Of a stretch of DNA of 64,000 nt, positions 53,596-60,776 are shown piece by piece. The stretch spans positions 40,793 to 104,792 of the forward strand of contig NZ_VUOB01000033.1 of the NCBI RefSeq assembly GCF_008386585.1. Reading direction: 5' to 3'. The translations under genes and the position numbers were made by a program. The notes below the pieces were generated by a model, which saw nothing but the letters and a program-made list of their open reading frames with translations, was not told where the DNA came from and searched no databases. Each line of letters begins with the position of its first letter. The stretch's first letter is position 1. The DNA comes from Solihabitans fulvus. GTDB taxonomy: Bacteria > Actinomycetota > Actinomycetes > Mycobacteriales > Pseudonocardiaceae.

Positions 53596-54309
53596 TCATC
53601 GCGCGCCGTCTGCTGGCGGCAGTGCGCCCGTCATGCGCCGGCACTGCGCCTCGGCCTCGGCGCCGAGGTAGGGCCGCAGCAGGGAGCACAGCAGCCCTGG
53701 CAACAGCTCCGGCAGGCGGGTCGTCTCCTGGCGCGAGATCCGCGCGTAGATCACCTGGTAGATGCCGCCGACGATGGTTTCCGCGGTGAGCGAAGGGGAG
53801 TGGCAGTCCGGCAGCAGCTCGCGGATGTTCTCCTCGATCATGCCGGCGAACACGCGCATGGCCGTGTCGTGCCTGGCCAGCGCGGCGGGGCCAGCGGCGA
53901 ACGGCTCGACGACGCACAGCCTGGCCAGCCCTGGCCGCGCGGCCAGGAAGGTCAGCAGCGCGGCGAGGCCGGCGTGCAGGCGGTCCGCGAAACCGTGCTC
54001 GGACTCGTAGGCGGTGCGGATCCGGTCGGTCAGCTCGGCGGTCGCCGCGTCGTAGGCCGCGAGGAACGCGTCCTCGCGGTTGTGGAAGTGCTCGTAGAAC
54101 GTGCGCCGGGACAGGCCGGCGTGGCCGATGATCGCCTCGACGGTGAGCCCGAGGTAGCCGGCGCGCTCCACCGTGTCCGCCACCGCCGCGAGCGCGCGTT
54201 CGCGCTGGTTGTCCGCGACGGCGGTGCGAGACAGGCCGTGCCGGCCCGGCGGCAGCTTGGGCACGGTCGAGTGCGCCTGCGCCGCGGCGTCCGGAACGGG
54301 TGTGTGCAT
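53596..54309 (-). CDS. TetR family transcriptional regulator
   Basis: 237 residues from ATG 54309 (AGGA upstream). The HTH lies at ~40-90: RERALAAVADTVERAGYLGLTVEAIIGHAGLSRRTFYEHFHNREDAF-like. The C-terminal ligand-binding domain is all-alpha. It is divergent from a secreted protein gene with a CATAAAC/GTTTATG dyad in between, consistent with repression of itself and its neighbour. Confidence 0.88.
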   Translation of the reverse strand: MHTPVPDAAAQAHSTVPKLPPGRHGLSRTAVADNQRERALAAVADTVERAGYLGLTVEAIIGHAGLSRRTFYEHFHNREDAFLAAYDAATAELTDRIRTAYESEHGFADRLHAGLAALLTFLAARPGLARLCVVEPFAAGPAALARHDTAMRVFAGMIEENIRELLPDCHSPSLTAETIVGGIYQVIYARISRQETTRLPELLPGLLCSLLRPYLGAEAEAQCRRMTGALPPADGAR

Positions 54310-54431
54310 GGTGCGTCCTCGGTTTTGTGGCCTCCCGTCCATGATAGGCCGTTCGGTGGCTCTTCTTTGGTGGCAAGGAAAAACGGTGTGCGACTTGTTG
54401 ACTTGGGGTGTCGGTGGTTTTACCTTCGCTA

Positions 54432-54451
54432 CATAAACGCTCGTGTTTATG
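54432..54451. promoter_or_regulatory. Candidate TetR operator CATAAAC-n6-GTTTATG
   Basis: A 7-bp perfect inverted repeat with a 6-bp spacer sits in an unusually AT-rich patch (54350-54470), 40 bp upstream of the secreted-protein start and 123 bp from the regulator start. The patch resembles a promoter, with TTGACT at 54398. Confidence 0.6.
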
Positions 54452-54490
54452 ATCTTTTTCCCAATGCGGGGGTAACCAGCGGAGGTACCC

Positions 54491-55297
54491 ATGCGACCAG
54501 GGATGACTCGCCATGTTTTCGCGATGATCTGCGCCGCCGTGCTGTTCGGGGTCGCGGCCCCGTCCGCCGCGGCCGAGGACGGCGCCGGGCCGGTTCCCGG
54601 GGCGTCGTCCGGTGATTTCCAGGACTGCCCGAGCCTGCCCGTCGGTCAGAAACCGGGATCCTGGTTCTGCCTCGTCGCGAAGACCATCGGCGGGAGCATT
54701 CAGCTCGGCACGGTGACCGAGCAGATCAGCCAACCGATCACGGTGACGTTCGCGATCGGCCCGACCAACGGATACCTGTACGGCAACGTGCGCGCGGTGC
54801 CGCTCCCCGTGCCGGGCGGCCTGCTCGGCATACCAGGCACCGAGAACTGGCCCGGCCTCGACGTGCAGGCCATCGCGCAGGGCACCGGGCTGGTCGGCAA
54901 GGGCAGCAAGCCGGGCAACATCCAGCTGGGGTTGAAGCTCAAGCTGGCGCACCCCGTGCTCGGCGACTCCTGCTACATCGGCGACGACCAGCACCCGATC
55001 ACGCTCGACCTGACCTACGGCAGGACCAACCCACCGCCGCCCAACCAGCCGATCTCCGGCAAGCCGCCGAAGCCGGTGCAGGGCGGCGGGCTCGCGATCA
55101 CCTACGTGGACAACGCCTTCAGCGTGCCGAAGGCTCGCGGGTGCGGTCTGTTGCTGCCGTGGCTGGCGGGCTGCGGCGAGCTGGACCCGATCCTCAACGG
55201 CCGGGTCCAGCTGCCCGCGGCGGCCGGCCGCAACACGGCGATCTTCGACCAGATCGTGCAGTTGAAGAGCTACAAGGACCTGCCGCCTGCGTCCTGA
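54491..55297 (+). CDS. Secreted protein of unknown function, TetR-linked
   Basis: 268 residues from ATG 54491 after GGAGGT. Signal peptide 1-28 (HVFAMICAAVLFGVAAPSAAA). The mature part is rich in Gly, Pro and hydrophobic residues with a beta-like pattern (TVTEQISQPITVTFAIG, NIQLGLKLKLAHPVLG, HPITLDLTYGRT) and conserved-looking Cys pairs. A Pro-rich stretch (TNPPPPNQPISGKPPKP) splits it. No family recognised; an exported, possibly envelope-associated protein. Its 3' end overlaps the convergent GNAT gene by 28 bp. Confidence 0.7.
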   Translation: MRPGMTRHVFAMICAAVLFGVAAPSAAAEDGAGPVPGASSGDFQDCPSLPVGQKPGSWFCLVAKTIGGSIQLGTVTEQISQPITVTFAIGPTNGYLYGNVRAVPLPVPGGLLGIPGTENWPGLDVQAIAQGTGLVGKGSKPGNIQLGLKLKLAHPVLGDSCYIGDDQHPITLDLTYGRTNPPPPNQPISGKPPKPVQGGGLAITYVDNAFSVPKARGCGLLLPWLAGCGELDPILNGRVQLPAAAGRNTAIFDQIVQLKSYKDLPPAS

Positions 55298-55821
55298 CGC
55301 GCTTGTGCGGCAGCCTGATCGACGGGCGCCCCGCCGCCGAGGTCGGCGAGGGCGTCGTCGGTCAGCCGGTACACGGTCCACTCGTCGTGCGGGACCGCGC
55401 CGAGCGACTTGTAGAAGCCGATCGCCGGCGCGTTCCAGTTGAGCACCGACCACTCCAGGCGCGCGTACCCCTTGGCAACGCACTCCTGCGCGAGCGCGGT
55501 CAGCAGCGCCCTGCCGAGGCCGGCGCCGCGCTGGGTCGGGCGCACGAACAGGTCCTCGAGGTAGATGCCGTGCACGCCGCGCCAGGTGGAGAAGTTCAGG
55601 AACCACAGGGCGCAGCCGACGACCACGCCGTCGACCTCGGCGACATGACCGAACAGCGCAGGCGACGGGCCGAACAGCGCGGCGCGCAGCTGGTCCGCCG
55701 TCAGGTGGCACTCGTCGGCCGCGCGCTCGTACTCGGCGAGCTCGTGCGCCAGCCCGACCACGGCGTCCACATCGGACTCGCGGACGCGGCGCACTCCGTT
55801 GTCTGGCAAGGAATCCTCCAT
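55270..55821 (-). CDS. GNAT family N-acetyltransferase
   Basis: 183 residues from ATG 55821, five bases after the histidine phosphatase stop. GIYLEDLFVRPTQRGAGLGRALLTALAQECVAKGYARLEWSVLNWNAPAIGFYKSLG holds the acetyl-CoA pyrophosphate loop RGAGLG and the spermidine/spermine acetyltransferase-like motif. Probably an amine acetyltransferase. The gene overlaps its convergent neighbour by 28 bp and is likely in an operon with the upstream phosphatase. Confidence 0.85.
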   Translation of the reverse strand: MEDSLPDNGVRRVRESDVDAVVGLAHELAEYERAADECHLTADQLRAALFGPSPALFGHVAEVDGVVVGCALWFLNFSTWRGVHGIYLEDLFVRPTQRGAGLGRALLTALAQECVAKGYARLEWSVLNWNAPAIGFYKSLGAVPHDEWTVYRLTDDALADLGGGAPVDQAAAQARQDAGGRSL

Positions 55822-55826
55822 ATGGG

Positions 55827-56456
55827 TCAGTCTTCGCCCCACGGCGGCACGTTGAGCCGCCTGACCTGGGGGTCGCCCCGCTCGTCGCCGAGCACCGTGA
55901 TGCCGGCGGGATCGAGTCCGAAGTGGACGCCGTCGCTCGGGGTCATGGCGAGCCAGGCGGCGATGAGCACCCGGCTGAAGTGCCCGTGCCCGACCAGCAC
56001 GACGTCGCCGCCGGGCAGCGCCGAGCGCACCCGGTCGAGCACCGTGGTCGCCCGCGCGCCGACCTGCTCGGCGCTCTCGCCGCCGGGGATGGCGTGCGTC
56101 CACACCGTCCAACCCGGGTCCGACTCGCGGATCTGCGGGGTGGTCAAGCCCTCGTAGTCGCCGTAGTCCCACTCGGCAAGCGACTCGGTCGTCTCGCCGA
56201 CCGCGAGCCCGGCCAGCTCGGCCGTGCGCAGCGCGCGCTGGCGGGGGCTGGTGAGGACGAGCGCGGGCTGCACGTCGGTCGCGCGCAGCCGGGCCAACAC
56301 CGCGCCGGCCCGTCGCGCCTGCTGTTCGCCGCGCGCGGTGAGCGGGATGTCGGTGCGCCCGGTGTGCTGGCCGCTTTCCGACCACTCGGTCTGGCCGTGT
56401 CGCAGCAGATAGACGGCAGGAGCCCGATCCAAGGACTGGGAGTTGTTGTCCACCAA
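55827..56456 (-). CDS. Histidine phosphatase family protein (Rv3214/Gpm2 type)
   Basis: 209 residues from GTG 56456. The catalytic RHG motif is YLLRHGQTEWSESGQHTGRTDIPLT. Further elements are LTSPRQRALRTAELAGL, the Glu in EWDYGDYEGLTT and the second His in VLVGHGHFSRVLIAAWL. The M. tuberculosis homologue is an acid phosphatase with phosphoglycerate-mutase ancestry; mutase activity is unlikely. Confidence 0.9.
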   Translation of the reverse strand: MVDNNSQSLDRAPAVYLLRHGQTEWSESGQHTGRTDIPLTARGEQQARRAGAVLARLRATDVQPALVLTSPRQRALRTAELAGLAVGETTESLAEWDYGDYEGLTTPQIRESDPGWTVWTHAIPGGESAEQVGARATTVLDRVRSALPGGDVVLVGHGHFSRVLIAAWLAMTPSDGVHFGLDPAGITVLGDERGDPQVRRLNVPPWGED

Positions 56457-56498
56457 TCGATACTAGGTCGGGGCATGCGCGCGCGCTGAGGCCGCGCG

Positions 56499-56897
56499 TC
56501 ACACGTGAGGTTCGTCGCTGCGCGGTGTCGTGCGCAGCAGCCAGCGGAGCCGGCCGGTGCTGAAGACGAGGTGCACGACGTTCAGCGCGATCAGGATCGC
56601 GGCGACGACGGGCGCGCCGCCGAGCCAGGCCAACACGCACCCGCCGCCGAGCACGAGCAGCTCGACGAGCAGCCGGACGGCGCCGGGCACCGGCACAGGT
56701 GCCTTGCCGTTGCGGCTCGGGTCGCCGGGCACCGCGAAGGTCCCCCACGCCACGGCGGCGACCACCGGAAGGGCGATGCCGAGCGGCCACGAGCCGAGCT
56801 GCCAGCCGCCCCAACAGAGCGCGGCGAGCGCGGCCAACTCCAACACCAGGCGCAGGGCCAGGTTCCAGCCGGGGATGCTCGCGTCAGTCTGTGCCAT
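56499..56897 (-). CDS. YrdB/DUF2568 family membrane protein
   Basis: 132 residues from ATG 56897. Four hydrophobic helices with the conserved WGTFAVPGDPSRNGKAPVPVPG loop between helices 2 and 3. Function unknown. Located upstream of the phosphatase gene on the same strand, 42 bp away. Confidence 0.8.
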   Translation of the reverse strand: MAQTDASIPGWNLALRLVLELAALAALCWGGWQLGSWPLGIALPVVAAVAWGTFAVPGDPSRNGKAPVPVPGAVRLLVELLVLGGGCVLAWLGGAPVVAAILIALNVVHLVFSTGRLRWLLRTTPRSDEPHV

Positions 56898-56977
56898 GCG
56901 GCGCACGCTAATGCGGTGGAGCGGCAGAGCGGTGGCAGTTGGCCTAATTTTGTCCCGCCCGGTCGGCGGGGTGGGTG

Positions 56978-57010
56978 AGCTTGGTCATCCGACCGCAGGA
57001 TGACCAAGCT
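56978..57010. terminator. Hairpin in the divergent gap upstream of the YrdB-like and MmpS-like genes
   Basis: AGCTTGGTCATCC (56978-56990) pairs perfectly with GGATGACCAAGCT (56998-57010) around a 7-nt loop. The position between divergent starts is odd for a terminator, so an operator or regulatory RNA structure is possible. Confidence 0.4.
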
Positions 57011-57121
57011 ACGCCTCGCGGACGACCGGCGGTTGCGCACGCGGTGTGATGTGGGAACGGTGCGAATGCCCGTAACGTCTGTTCCCGCAGCGCGAGTCTG
57101 AAGAACGGACAGTGAATCTTG

Positions 57122-57460
57122 ATGAGACGTGTCGCCGTGTTGGCGTCGATGGCCGCCGTGGTCGTGGTTGGCGTGAGCGGCTGCCGGGTCGTGAAGCACG
57201 ACGTGCAGTTCAGCCTGTCGGGCGAGGGCGGTGCGGTGGAGGCGGCCGAGTACGCGACGCCCGACCAGAAGGGCCTGGAGAAGCCGGCGAGCCTGCCGTG
57301 GAGCAAGTCGACGTCCATGGACTTCGGGGACCTCAGGGTCGCCGCGAAGGTCACCAAGGGGACGGTCGGCTGCGTGATCACCGTGGAGGGCAAGCAGGTC
57401 GCCAGCCAGCAGGCCGAGGCGGGCTCCACCGTCGAGTGCACCTACACCGTGCCCAAGTAG
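57122..57460 (+). CDS. MmpS-like small lipoprotein
   Basis: 112 residues from ATG 57122. Signal peptide with lipobox VSGC (Cys21). The mature part has the MmpS-type beta pattern (VQFSLSGEGGAVEAAEYAT, LRVAAKVTKGTVGCVITVEGK, STVECTYTVPK) and two Cys that could form a disulfide. MmpS proteins pair with MmpL transporters in mycobacteria; no mmpL is adjacent here. Confidence 0.7.
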   Translation: MRRVAVLASMAAVVVVGVSGCRVVKHDVQFSLSGEGGAVEAAEYATPDQKGLEKPASLPWSKSTSMDFGDLRVAAKVTKGTVGCVITVEGKQVASQQAEAGSTVECTYTVPK

Positions 57461-57511
57461 GGCAGCCGGGCGGGACGCCCGGCGCGGAGCCTGGCCGAAC
57501 AGTGATCAACA

Positions 57512-57566
57512 ACGACAAACGACGCTGACCTGCGACTGAGTCGCGCTGGTCAGCGTCGTTTGTCGT
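57512..57566. terminator. Bidirectional terminator between the lipoprotein and sodN
   Basis: ACGACAAACGACGCTGACC (57512-57530) pairs perfectly with GGTCAGCGTCGTTTGTCGT (57548-57566); the loop carries its own GCGACT/AGTCGC stem. At 19 bp it is one of the longest perfect stems in the window. Confidence 0.88.
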
Positions 57567-57575
57567 GCATCAACT

Positions 57576-57983
57576 TCAGTGCTGCTTGGTCTCCCAGAAG
57601 ATCTTGTCAATCTCCGCGATCAGGTCAAGCAGCTCCTGGCCCTTGGCGGGGTCCATGGAGCCCTTGGTCCCGCTCGCGCCCGCTGCCTTCGTGGCCTTGT
57701 TGACCAGCTCGTGCAGCTGCGGGTACTTCTCGAAGTGCGGCGGCTTGAAGTAGTCCGTCCACAGCACCCAGAGGTGGTGCTTGACGAGCTCGCTGCGCTG
57801 CTCCTTGATCAGGATCGCACGGTGGCGGAACTCGGGGTCCTCGTTCGCCTGGTACTTCTCCTGAACCGCTTTGATCGACTCGGCTTCGATCCTGGCTTGC
57901 GCCGGGTCGTAGACACCGCACGGGAGGTCGCAGTGTGCGGTTGCCTCCAGACGCGGGCCGAGGATGCGCGACAGCAGTCGCAT
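57576..57983 (-). CDS. sodN: Nickel superoxide dismutase
   Basis: 135 residues from ATG 57983. A 16-residue propeptide (MRLLSRILGPRLEATA) precedes the nickel hook HCDLPCGVYDPA (His17, Cys18, Cys22 in the precursor), followed by the four-helix bundle (ARIEAESIKAVQEKY, LVKHHLWVLWTDYF). The propeptide must be cleaved to free the His17 amino group for nickel binding. Divergent from sodX, its processing protease, with a 78-bp shared promoter region in which I see no clear Nur box. Confidence 0.95.
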   Translation of the reverse strand: MRLLSRILGPRLEATAHCDLPCGVYDPAQARIEAESIKAVQEKYQANEDPEFRHRAILIKEQRSELVKHHLWVLWTDYFKPPHFEKYPQLHELVNKATKAAGASGTKGSMDPAKGQELLDLIAEIDKIFWETKQH

Positions 57984-58061
57984 CTTTCCTCCCTGACAGT
58001 GGATGCTCCGACGGGCGGAACCCTACTCTGGGCCTTCGGACACAGCAGGTGGAGGTGATCG

Positions 58062-58400
58062 TTGGCACGGTGGCTGCTCCCATTTCGGGAGGTCGGGGTG
58101 AGCGGTCCCTCCATGTACCCGACGTTGACCAACGGCGACATCGTGCTGGCCAGGATGCCCGCGGTGCCTCGGCCGGGTGACGTGGTGCTGGTCCGTTGGG
58201 CTTCGCGCCCCGCGCAGCTTTCCGTCAAGCGCGCCGTCCACCAGGTGGACGGCGGCGGGTGGCACGTGCTCGGGGACAACGAGTTCGCCTCGACCGACTC
58301 GCGGGAGCTCGGGCCGGCCGAGGTGCTCGGGGTGGTCCGCTGGAGGCTGTGGCCGAAGCCGGGCCGCCTGCGGCGCGCCCCGGGCCGGGACACGAACTAG
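58062..58400 (+). CDS. sodX: SodX, S26-family peptidase for nickel superoxide dismutase maturation
   Basis: 112 residues from TTG 58062 behind GGAGGTGAT. It has the signal-peptidase fold without a membrane anchor: nucleophile Ser17 in VSGPSMYPTLTNGD and general-base Lys56 in LSVKRAV, then GDNEFASTDSRELG. It removes the sodN propeptide in the cytoplasm. Its TAG overlaps the TAG of the convergent rmlC gene in a shared CTAG. Confidence 0.9.
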   Translation: MARWLLPFREVGVSGPSMYPTLTNGDIVLARMPAVPRPGDVVLVRWASRPAQLSVKRAVHQVDGGGWHVLGDNEFASTDSRELGPAEVLGVVRWRLWPKPGRLRRAPGRDTN

Positions 58401-59008
58401 CTGCGGCCCCTGGCGCGTAGCGACTCGTACAGCGCAAGGCAGTCGGCGTAGGCGGGCAGGGCGCCAGCGGCGAGCGCCTCGGCCAGCGTCGGGGCCTCGG
58501 CGTCCTTGGGGGACAGGATCGGCTCGACGTCGAGGTCCCAGGGCAGGCCGAGGTCGGGGTCAAGGGGGTTGATGCCGTGCTCGCCAGCCGGGTTGTACGG
58601 CTCGGAGCACAGGTAGGTCGCGACGGTGTCGTCCGCAAGGGCCATCAGGGCGTGGCCGAGGCCCTCCGGCAGGTACACGGCACGCAGGTTCCGCTCGTCC
58701 AGCCTTACGGCGTCCCACTGGCCGAAGGTGGGCGAGCCGACGCGGATGTCGACCACGACGTCCAGCAGCGCGCCGCTGGGACAGCTGACGTACTTGGCCT
58801 GGCTCGGCGGAACGTCGGCGTAGTGCACGCCCCGAATGGTGCCCCTGCGGGACACGCTGTGGTTGGTCTGGGCCAATCGCAGTGGATGACCGACGGCCGC
58901 GACGAATTCCGCTTCTTGGAACGGTGCGGTGAAAAAGCCTCGTTCGTCCGGGAATGACCTCGGGGTGAACTCGAACGCCCCGGAAATCTTCAACTCACGC
59001 GCCTCCAT
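58397..59008 (-). CDS. rmlC: dTDP-4-dehydrorhamnose 3,5-epimerase
   Basis: 203 residues from ATG 59008. Cupin-type epimerase of dTDP-L-rhamnose synthesis: FTPRSFPDERGFF, LAQTNHSVSRRGTIRGVHY (catalytic His in RGVHY), VVVDIRVGSPTFGQWDAV, and YLPEGLGHALMAL with the active-site region YLCSEPYNPAGEHGI. Provides rhamnose for cell-wall linkers and glycosylated products. No other rml gene is nearby, so the pathway genes are dispersed. Confidence 0.93.
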   Translation of the reverse strand: MEARELKISGAFEFTPRSFPDERGFFTAPFQEAEFVAAVGHPLRLAQTNHSVSRRGTIRGVHYADVPPSQAKYVSCPSGALLDVVVDIRVGSPTFGQWDAVRLDERNLRAVYLPEGLGHALMALADDTVATYLCSEPYNPAGEHGINPLDPDLGLPWDLDVEPILSPKDAEAPTLAEALAAGALPAYADCLALYESLRARGRS

Positions 59009-59339
59009 GCCCGTAAGCCTAGTTCGGGCCCGATCTTGACCGATCGCAAGTCGCCTGCCTGCGGATACTGACCGGCCAGTGCAAAAAACCGAACGGACGT
59101 CTTGGGAAACACCCTCTGACCTGCGGAAAAAGTGTGATCCCTGCCGCAGACACGATCGGGTGAGACTGGCACACTGAGTCGACCGCATCGCCGGTCGCCG
59201 TCCAGCCGTACCCAGGCTGTCGCCGCCGACCGGCGGGACGAGGCCCCGTTGTTCCGGCGCGAACCCGCCGGGCTCGGTGCGCCGCCAGGTGAAGTGCCAA
59301 TCTGCGCACCAAGCCGCTCCGCACCGCAGGAGGGACGCC

Positions 59340-60518
59340 GTGACCGCTGTGAACGAAGCCGCCACAGAACTGACCGACGACGAGATATTCGCCGCGCACG
59401 AAGGTGGCAAACTCGGTATTGGCGTGACCGCGCCGCTGGACAATGCGCGCGCACTGTCGATCGCCTACACCCCCGGTGTGGCCAGGGTCAGCCGCGCCAT
59501 CGCCGAGGACGCCGGTCTCGCCGCGAAGTACACCTGGGCGCACCGCCTGGTCGCCGTCGTCAGCGACGGAACGGCCGTGCTGGGGCTCGGCGACATCGGC
59601 GCGAGCGCGTCGCTGCCGGTCATGGAGGGCAAGGCCGCGCTGTTCAAGACCTTCGGCGGGCTGGACTCCATCCCGCTGGTGCTCAACACCACCGACGTCG
59701 ACGAGATCGTGGAGACGCTGGTGCGCCTCCGCCCGTCCTTCGGCGCGGTCAACCTGGAGGACGTCGCCGCCCCGCGCTGCTTCGAACTCGAGGCCCGCCT
59801 CATCGAGGCGCTGGACTGCCCGGTCATGCACGACGACCAGCACGGCACCGCCGTGGTGGTGCTCGCCGCGCTGCGCGGCGCGACGACCGTGCTGAACCGC
59901 AAGATCGCCGACCTGCGGGTGGTGATCTCCGGCGCGGGCGCCGCTGGCATCGCCTGCGCCAAGATCCTGCTCGCCGCGGGCGCTGGCGACGTGACGATCG
60001 TCGACTCGCGCGGCATCGTGCACGCCGGACGGGACGGCCTCAACCCGGTCAAGGCCGGCATGGCCGAGCTGACCAACTCCGCCGGCCTGCGCGGCGGAAT
60101 CGCCGAGGCGCTGCGCGGCGCTGACGTCTTCGTCGGGGTGTCCTCCTCGAAGGTCCCCGAGGAGCTGATCGCCACCATGGCGCCGAACGCCATCGTGTTC
60201 GCGCTCTCGAACCCGGACCCTGAGGTGCACCCCGAGGTGGCCGCGCGGCACGCCGCGATCGTCGCCACCGGGCGCAGCGACTTCCCCAACCAGATCAACA
60301 ACGTGCTCGCGTTTCCCGGCATCTTCCGTGGCGCGCTGGACGCGGGCGCGCGGCGGATCACCGAGGGCATGAAGCTCGCCGCGGCCGACGCCATCGCGGC
60401 GGTGGCGGGCGACGACCTCGCGGCCGACCGGATCGTGCCGAGCGCCCTCGACCCGAGGGTCGGGCCCGAGGTCGCGGCGGCGGTGGCCAAGGCAGCGCTG
60501 CGTGACGGAGTAGCCTGA
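59340..60518 (+). CDS. NAD(P)-dependent malic enzyme
   Basis: 392 residues from GTG 59340 (AGGAGGG upstream). Short bacterial form: ALSIAYTPGVARVSRAIAED, then LGDIGASASLPVMEGKAALFK, DCPVMHDDQHGTAVVVLAAL (metal site), VVISGAGAAGIACAKILLAAG (cofactor), and FALSNPDPEVHPE. Decarboxylates malate to pyruvate. The acidic residue after the glycine-rich loop (IVDSRG) suggests NAD preference, but that is weak evidence. Confidence 0.93.
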   Translation: MTAVNEAATELTDDEIFAAHEGGKLGIGVTAPLDNARALSIAYTPGVARVSRAIAEDAGLAAKYTWAHRLVAVVSDGTAVLGLGDIGASASLPVMEGKAALFKTFGGLDSIPLVLNTTDVDEIVETLVRLRPSFGAVNLEDVAAPRCFELEARLIEALDCPVMHDDQHGTAVVVLAALRGATTVLNRKIADLRVVISGAGAAGIACAKILLAAGAGDVTIVDSRGIVHAGRDGLNPVKAGMAELTNSAGLRGGIAEALRGADVFVGVSSSKVPEELIATMAPNAIVFALSNPDPEVHPEVAARHAAIVATGRSDFPNQINNVLAFPGIFRGALDAGARRITEGMKLAAADAIAAVAGDDLAADRIVPSALDPRVGPEVAAAVAKAALRDGVA

Positions 60519-60649
60519 ACCCAACCGGGTTGGGGAGACCTTCGGCAGCGGTGGGTATCCGATGGTCCGCCTTGGGTAGTGATCGGATCCGGTCAGGAAC
60601 CTGATCAGCATCTGCCCAGGGTCTGGGCTGACGCTGGCTTAAGCGCTAC

Positions 60650-60689
60650 CGTCCTCTCCTCGGGTGTTGTTCTCCCCGGGGAGAGGACG
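60650..60689 (+). terminator. Hairpin between the malic enzyme gene and the GGDEF-EAL gene
   Basis: CGTCCTCTCC (60650-60659) pairs with GGAGAGGACG (60680-60689), with an inner CTCCCCGGGGAG palindrome. It is 132 bp after the malic enzyme stop and 88 bp before the next start; it may be a terminator or a leader structure. Confidence 0.45.
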
Positions 60690-60776
60690 CGTTTGCGCCG
60701 CCAATCCGGGTGCATCGTTGAGGCCGCCGCCGGTCCCCTGCGCCCAACCGGCGGTCGACGCGGGAAGGGTGGGACG

